In this document: positions 15,403 through 18,746 of the stretch, in pieces
Position numbering within the stretch: position 1 is the stretch's first letter
How the letters are laid out: every line of letters begins with the position of its first letter
Origin: DATAVB01 sp040414495
Lineage (GTDB): Bacteria; Actinomycetota; Actinomycetes; Mycobacteriales; QHCD01
NCBI GenBank assembly: GCA_040414495.1
Contig: JBEDUI010000222.1
Location: 1 to 18,746 of the forward strand
Length of the DNA stretch: 18,746 bases
Direction: 5' to 3'
The notes under the pieces: generated by a model
Databases searched by the model: none
The model's input: the letters and a program-made list of their open reading frames with translations, nothing else
What the model was told of the DNA's origin: nothing
Made by a program: the position numbers and the translations under genes

Positions 15403-16618
15403 AGGGCTCCGCCGGGCCGCCAATGGCCCGGCGGAGCCAGCTCGGCACGTCGGCCTCGTGATATACCCGCTCGGCCGGCTCGATGCCGTCCAGAAAACTC
15501 TGATAGACCAATGCATGTCGCAGCGCCGCGATCGGTTCGGCTATGCGTACGGCCGCCGCCGGATCTGAATCCGGCCGGCGGACGCGCCATTCGGCGATGA
15601 ACGTATCCAATAGCCGGCCTCGTACCGCCGCATCGGAAATCCGCTCGGTGAAGGCGAGAAAATCCAGCGCCGGATGACCAATGCCGCAGTCGCCCCAGTC
15701 CAGCAGAACTGGATTACGGCCGTCTGAGCGCCAATTGCCAGGGAATGGATCACCGTGCACCAGCGTATCCGGGAGCCAGCATTCGTTTAATTCGGTGAAT
15801 CGGTCCGGTAATCCGGCGACCAACCCAGCCAGTGCCGGCGGCTGGTCGACGTCGGTCCGGTCGCACAGTGAGCGCGCCTTTTTGCAGAACTCCGCGGCCC
15901 GCCAATCCGGCAACCCGATCCCCCGTAATTCCCGCAGATGTGGGACCGTCCGGTGCTGCAGCTCAGTCAGCAGCTGGATCATCGCCACCATGGTCGGCTC
16001 GTCGCAGTCGTAGCAGTCCACGCCCGGAATATGGTCGAGCAGCACGGTATGGGTCGCAGGGTCATGGGCCAGCAACCGCGGCAGCAGTCCGCTCGGGGCG
16101 ATCGCTGTCAACGCCCGGATCACCGGGCCCTCGTGGGCGAAGAATTCCGGTACGGATTTACACCACACCGGCCCGGTTTCGGTATTCAGCCGCAGGATTG
16201 AGGACAGGTTCCAGGCCCGGATCTGTTCGACCTCGCCAATGCGCGCTCGCCCCAGCTCCCGCAACACCGGTTCGGCCCAGGCCAGAATCCGCGCAATACC
16301 GCCGGGTCGGGCCCACACCGGACGCAGCGGTTCGGTCTCGTCCTCATCTTTATTGGGATCTTTGTTGGGCTCGCTGCCGGTTCCGCCTAGCAACTCGGCT
16401 ACGTACCGCACGGTCCCGCCTACCGTCGGCGCGGCCGAATCGTCCGGTGTGCCGGTGATCAGGTGCAGCACCCGAATCCGCACGCCGTACCGTTCCCAGG
16501 CGGCGGCGACGACCGGCGCGGTCTCCTGCCACCACGGGGATTCGACCGGGTATGGCGGTAGCGTGCCCCGCCGATTACCGACGCCATCGACCAAATCAAC
16601 CGTAATCAGACGTGGCAT
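15401..16618 (-). CDS. APH-fold phosphotransferase with an unrecognised N-terminal domain
   Basis: This is a 405-residue protein. Residues ~105-370 form a kinase of the aminoglycoside phosphotransferase/choline kinase fold: candidate ATP-binding Lys154 in VWCKSVP, Glu163, the Brenner motif VHGDPFPGNW (287-296) with catalytic Asp290 and Asn295, and LLDWGDCGIGHPALDF (305-320) with metal-binding Asp307. All key residues are present, so it is likely active, but the substrate (antibiotic, sugar or other small alcohol) is not indicated. The first ~85 residues are a separate module with paired Trp (WWQE, 29-32) that I do not recognise, joined by an acidic linker with an NKDPNKDED repeat. ATG 16618 is set by a -10-like hexamer 6 nt upstream. 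The last codons encode a terminator hairpin. Confidence 0.85.
   Translation of the reverse strand: MPRLITVDLVDGVGNRRGTLPPYPVESPWWQETAPVVAAAWERYGVRIRVLHLITGTPDDSAAPTVGGTVRYVAELLGGTGSEPNKDPNKDEDETEPLRPVWARPGGIARILAWAEPVLRELGRARIGEVEQIRAWNLSSILRLNTETGPVWCKSVPEFFAHEGPVIRALTAIAPSGLLPRLLAHDPATHTVLLDHIPGVDCYDCDEPTMVAMIQLLTELQHRTVPHLRELRGIGLPDWRAAEFCKKARSLCDRTDVDQPPALAGLVAGLPDRFTELNECWLPDTLVHGDPFPGNWRSDGRNPVLLDWGDCGIGHPALDFLAFTERISDAAVRGRLLDTFIAEWRVRRPDSDPAAAVRIAEPIAALRHALVYQSFLDGIEPAERVYHEADVPSWLRRAIGGPAEP
15405..15438. terminator. Terminator hairpin 2, within the 3' end of the phosphotransferase gene
   Basis: GGCTCCGCCGGGCC (15405-15418) and GGCCCGGCGGAGCC (15425-15438) are a perfect 14-bp inverted repeat around the 6-nt loop GCCAAT. 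It is GC-rich and very stable. It encodes the final residues of the phosphotransferase while also standing 51 bp beyond the FAD oxidoreductase stop, so it could stop transcription arriving from the left. Confidence 0.7.
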
Positions 16619-16624
16619 GTCCCG

Positions 16625-16630
16625 ACCGTA
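16625..16630 (-). promoter_or_regulatory. -10 element of leaderless phosphotransferase transcript
   Basis: Read on the minus strand, TACGGT fits TANNNT and ends 6 nt before the ATG at 16618. No Shine-Dalgarno sequence is seen, so a leaderless mRNA is likely. Confidence 0.5.
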
Positions 16631-16663
16631 GTACGGCGGCTGTCGCTGACCGCATCCCGCTGC

Positions 16664-16669
16664 CACAAT
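16664..16669 (+). promoter_or_regulatory. -10 element of leaderless VOC-protein transcript
   Basis: CACAAT ends 6 nt before the GTG at 16676, with no Shine-Dalgarno sequence. It matches TATAAT at four of six positions. Together with the opposing element at 16625-16630, two promoters share a 57-bp spacer. Confidence 0.4.
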
Positions 16670-16675
16670 CGCTAC

Positions 16676-17377
16676 GTGGACACCACTCAGAGCCAGAGCC
16701 GGCTCACTCGCATCGTCGCCTCGCGTTCGGTCGAGGCAATCGGTTGGCGCTATCTGCTGGGCACGCTCGTCACCTCGGTTCCGGTGCATTCGCTGTCCGA
16801 AGCCCTGGACGTAGCGGCAGTGGCCCGCCGCGCCTGCGACGGCGCGGCCGATGAGCATTTGCGCATGGATCTGCGTCCGGACCGGGTCGAGCTGTCGCTG
16901 CAGACCCGGGCAATCGATGCGCTCACCGCGCAGGACTCGCGGCTGGCGCACAGCATCACGCAGGACCTGGGCCGGCTCGGCCCCCGTACCGGCGGGGCGA
17001 CCAGCATCCAGTTGGCCCGTCCGGTGCAGATGCTCGAATTGGCGATCGATGCGATCGACATTCCCGCGATACGGCCGTTCTGGAAAGCCGTACTGGCTTA
17101 CGTTGACGTGCCGGATTCCGATATCGACGACGCGATCGTGGACCCGGTCGGACAATTGCCGGCGATGTGGTTCCAGCAAATGGATTTGCCCCGGCCACAG
17201 CGGAATCGGGTGCATTTCGACATTACGGTGGCGCACGACGAGGCCGATGCCCGGATTCGCGCAGCGCTGGCGGCCGGCGGGGTCATGAAAGACGATTCGC
17301 ACGCGCGAGCATTCTGGGTACTGGCCGACGCCGAGGGTAACGAGGTCTGCGTCTGCACCTGGGAAGACCGCGACTAG
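16676..17377 (+). CDS. VOC (glyoxalase-like) protein with pterin-dehydratase-like N-terminus
   Basis: This is a 233-residue cytoplasmic protein. Residues ~20-100 resemble the alpha/beta fold of pterin-4a-carbinolamine dehydratase: helix LSEALDVAAVARRACDGA, then strand MDLRPDRVELSLQT and a helix ending near 97. The active-site EHHP-type signature is replaced by DEHLRMD, so dehydratase activity is doubtful. Residues ~117-233 are a glyoxalase_6-like VOC domain with MLELAIDAIDIPAIRPFWKA at its start, NRVHFDITV (177-185) and a closing strand near GNEVCVCTW. VOC proteins use a divalent metal for isomerase, lyase or dioxygenase chemistry, or bind drugs. Similar two-domain proteins occur in actinobacteria without an assigned function. 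GTG 16676 is favoured by the nearby -10 hexamer. Confidence 0.8.
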   Translation: MDTTQSQSRLTRIVASRSVEAIGWRYLLGTLVTSVPVHSLSEALDVAAVARRACDGAADEHLRMDLRPDRVELSLQTRAIDALTAQDSRLAHSITQDLGRLGPRTGGATSIQLARPVQMLELAIDAIDIPAIRPFWKAVLAYVDVPDSDIDDAIVDPVGQLPAMWFQQMDLPRPQRNRVHFDITVAHDEADARIRAALAAGGVMKDDSHARAFWVLADAEGNEVCVCTWEDRD

Positions 17378-17400
17378 GTGTGAATGTGCAGACCCTGTCA

Positions 17401-17426
17401 GCCGGCGGATCGGGTTTTGCCCGCCG
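17401..17426 (+). terminator. Weak hairpin after the VOC gene
   Basis: The sequence around GGCGGATCGGG-TTTTG-CCCGCC, 24 bp past the VOC stop, can fold with GGG/CCC inside and GGC/GCC outside, but with an uneven internal loop. It is a possible terminator only. The rest of 17378-17540 shows no gene. Confidence 0.3.
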
Positions 17427-17540
17427 ATAACCCTCGCCGGTGACCCGGTCCATACGGCAGAACCGATTGAACCGACCCCGGACCGTCGAGCAGGTCTCGC
17501 AGCTGGTTGCGTCGACCTCAGTTGGACCCGGTGTGACGGC

Positions 17541-17570
17541 CTGACTTGGCCCGGGCGGGGCCGCTATGGT
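17541..17570 (+). promoter_or_regulatory. Promoter of leaderless methyltransferase transcript
   Basis: CTGACT (17541-17546) and TATGGT (17565-17570) are 18 bp apart. The -10 ends 6 nt before GTG 17577, so transcription would begin at the start codon. No Shine-Dalgarno sequence is present, which supports GTG 17577 over the internal ATG at 17598. Confidence 0.6.
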
Positions 17571-17576
17571 GCGTTC

Positions 17577-18359
17577 GTGGCGTCAGGTGATTCTCAGATG
17601 ACAGCTGGTTCTAGCGGCGGGGACTCAAGTCGGCCGTGGTCGGATCTTGCTTCGGACTACGAACAAGCACGAGCCAAAGAGGATTCACTGGATCGGCTTG
17701 TCGAGTGGCCTGCGCAGCGCGATCTGCTGGGCGATGTGAACGGGCTGTCAGTGCTGGATGCCGGTTGCGGCAACGGCGGCAAGGTCGCCGAACTGGTCCT
17801 AGAAGGCGGCGCGGCCTCGTCGGTCGGGGTCGACATCAGCGGCAACTTCATCACTGCGCGACCACCCGGCCTGGAGCTCATCCAAGGCGATCTTTCCAAC
17901 TTGGCCTTGGTCCCTGGGCTTGCTGATCGGCGGTTCGACCGAATCCTGTTCCTGCAGTCATTCGGGTACGCGAAGGATCCTGTCGGGGCGTTGCGAACGG
18001 CACGGGCGATGCTGACTGACGGTGGCTTCATTCTGCTGACCCGAACTCAACCGATCCGGTACGCGATCGAACGGGCCGAACAGAATGGGACCTCACTGGG
18101 TGAGGAGTACTTCTCCACGGATTCGTTCTCTTACCGGCACAAGGGGTGGAACGAGGAGGTCACGCTCACGAAGCGTCCATACACGATGTCGGATCTGCTC
18201 AACGTCTTCAGCGCCGCCGGTTTGTGGATCGAGACTGCGGTTGAGCCGCAGATGGCTGAGGAAGCCCGCCAGCGATATCCGCACAAGCAAGCGCTGTTGA
18301 ACAAGTACCTCGGCATCCTCATGTTCAAACTCAGGCCACTGCCGAGCCGAGTCTTCTGA
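17577..18359 (+). CDS. Class I SAM-dependent methyltransferase
   Basis: This is a 260-residue soluble protein with a Rossmann-type methyltransferase fold. Motif I VLDAGCGNGGKV (59-70) binds the SAM carboxypropyl group, Asp86 in VGVDISGNF contacts the ribose, GDLS (104-107) is the adenine-binding motif II region, and DRILFLQSFGY (121-131) follows as the motif near the active site. The C-terminal part (about 160-260) carries the substrate-cap insertions of Methyltransf_11/25-like small-molecule enzymes. The substrate is unknown. The gene stands alone; a broken transposition gene begins 5 bp after its stop and an HNH repeat lies beyond that, so it could be a transferred passenger. The start is fixed by the leaderless promoter. 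Confidence 0.85.
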   Translation: MASGDSQMTAGSSGGDSSRPWSDLASDYEQARAKEDSLDRLVEWPAQRDLLGDVNGLSVLDAGCGNGGKVAELVLEGGAASSVGVDISGNFITARPPGLELIQGDLSNLALVPGLADRRFDRILFLQSFGYAKDPVGALRTARAMLTDGGFILLTRTQPIRYAIERAEQNGTSLGEEYFSTDSFSYRHKGWNEEVTLTKRPYTMSDLLNVFSAAGLWIETAVEPQMAEEARQRYPHKQALLNKYLGILMFKLRPLPSRVF

Positions 18360-18363
18360 GAGA

Positions 18364-18545
18364 TCAGCTGGCTGCTGGGGAACCGCTGTTGGCCAGGCAG
18401 TAAGACTGAGCGCCGGTTTCGACTACGGCGCCGTGGTAGGTGAGGCGGTCCACGATCGCGGCGCACAGCCGGGGTCGCTGAAGGTGTCGGTCCACCGTGC
18501 CCCACCCAGCTCGTCCAACGCCCGCTGCCAAACATCCGCGCCCGC
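18364..18545 (-). pseudogene. IstB-like (IS21-type) transposition helper ATPase, 3' remnant, frameshifted
   Basis: Two minus-strand frames together read as the C-terminal ~60 residues of an IstB-like ATPase: WTDTFSDP in one frame continuing as RLCAAIVDRLTYHG and ETGAQSYCLANS in the next. This resembles the family ending W-x-F-x-D-x4-AAI-DRL-x-H and G-x-SY-x-L. The frames switch at the G-run 18471-18474, consistent with loss of one base. Everything upstream, including the Walker motifs, is missing, and sequence joins the HNH repeat within about 30 bp. No istA or terminal inverted repeat is visible. Confidence 0.65.
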
Positions 18546-18575
18546 TGTCTGGCATCAGACCAGCCCACGCTCTCC

Positions 18576-18746
18576 CCTCGGTACGTGGTTATCCGCTGGG
18601 GAGGCCCGGTTGGTCGTGCATGGTGTTGCGCCGCGGTCGTTGCCGCGGATCAACGATGGGTGGCGGAATGACGTGCGGAATGCCTTTGTGGAACGCGATC
18701 TGCCAGTGTTCGTGGTGGACGATCCAGTGATGCTTATGGCATAGCA
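18576..18746 (-). repeat. Right copy of long inverted repeat (3' end of HNH gene)
   Basis: Reverse-complement copy of 1459-1628 at roughly 90% identity, continuing about 13 bp past the stop codon and running off the window edge. Homology appears to stop where the IstB remnant region begins. Confidence 0.85.
18589..18746 (-). CDS. DUF222-HNH endonuclease, C-terminal part only (runs off the edge)
   Basis: The last 52 codons of a second DUF222-HNH gene are visible, the rest lying beyond the window. The segment starts with LCHKHHWIVHHEHW, the end of the HNH motif with its conserved Cys and His, and closes with the same eleven residues as the first copy (TMHDQPGLPSG). About nine tenths of the residues agree with the gene at 282-1616. 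The reading frame is open and the changes are mixed silent and conservative, so this copy may be functional. A plus-strand frame over the same bases is only its antisense shadow. Confidence 0.85.
   Translation of the reverse strand, partial: LCHKHHWIVHHEHWQIAFHKGIPHVIPPPIVDPRQRPRRNTMHDQPGLPSG

Noticed and set aside
13971..15590. Minus-strand open frame (539 aa) opposite the FAD oxidoreductase
   Set aside because: Antisense to a flavoprotein with clear motifs; Arg-rich shadow.
18433..18744. Plus-strand frame of 103 aa at the right edge, similar to a minus-strand frame at 1461-1763
   Set aside because: Both are the antisense of the two HNH gene ends; the similarity only reflects the inverted repeat.
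1..18746. tRNA, rRNA, CRISPR array, prophage or plasmid origin
   Set aside because: I saw no cloverleaf, spaced repeats, iterons, integrase or phage structural genes.

Overview
The window comes from a high-GC actinobacterium. The evidence is GC-rich coding with G/C at third codon positions, GTG starts, several probable leaderless genes, a DUF222/13E12-type HNH protein, a SARP-type regulator, a LigD-like ligase domain and a DUF6458-like membrane protein. I cannot name the genus. I saw no rRNA, tRNA or CRISPR array.

Layout, left to right. (1) 282-1616: a DUF222-HNH endonuclease gene whose last ~170 bp reappear inverted at the right edge (18576-18746), so the window is bounded by two inward-pointing copies of one repetitive gene. 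(2) 1874-3532: a 14-helix DHA2-type drug exporter on the minus strand. (3) 3937-5952: a perfect 18-bp palindrome inside a promoter, followed by a DedA-family membrane protein and undecaprenyl-diphosphate phosphatase (UppP). This looks like a lipid-carrier recycling operon. The UppP carries an extra ~110-residue low-complexity loop, and its stop codon lies in a 3 x 18-bp tandem repeat. (4) 5999-6952: a ZnT9-like cation diffusion facilitator, divergent from a stand-alone ATP-dependent DNA ligase (7107-8051), which is followed by a small two-helix membrane protein. (5) 8551-15353: a large GH42-like putative glycoside hydrolase, divergent from a SARP-BTAD-AAA regulator, which is followed by a berberine-bridge-type FAD oxidoreductase. 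The promoter in front of the oxidoreductase has heptamer direct repeats at 11-bp spacing, the classical form of a SARP operator. (6) 15401-17377: a divergent pair with both starts apparently leaderless, an APH-fold phosphotransferase with an unrecognised N-terminal domain and a VOC protein with a degenerate pterin-dehydratase-like N-terminus. (7) 17577-18746: a SAM methyltransferase, a frameshifted IstB (IS21-type) remnant and the second HNH copy. This is the most mobile-looking part.

The strongest functional units are the operator-DedA-UppP unit, where hydrolysis of undecaprenyl diphosphate would be coupled to return of the monophosphate, and the SARP regulator with its probable target, the FAD oxidoreductase. 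All functional statements rest on motif recognition by eye; no database search was possible.
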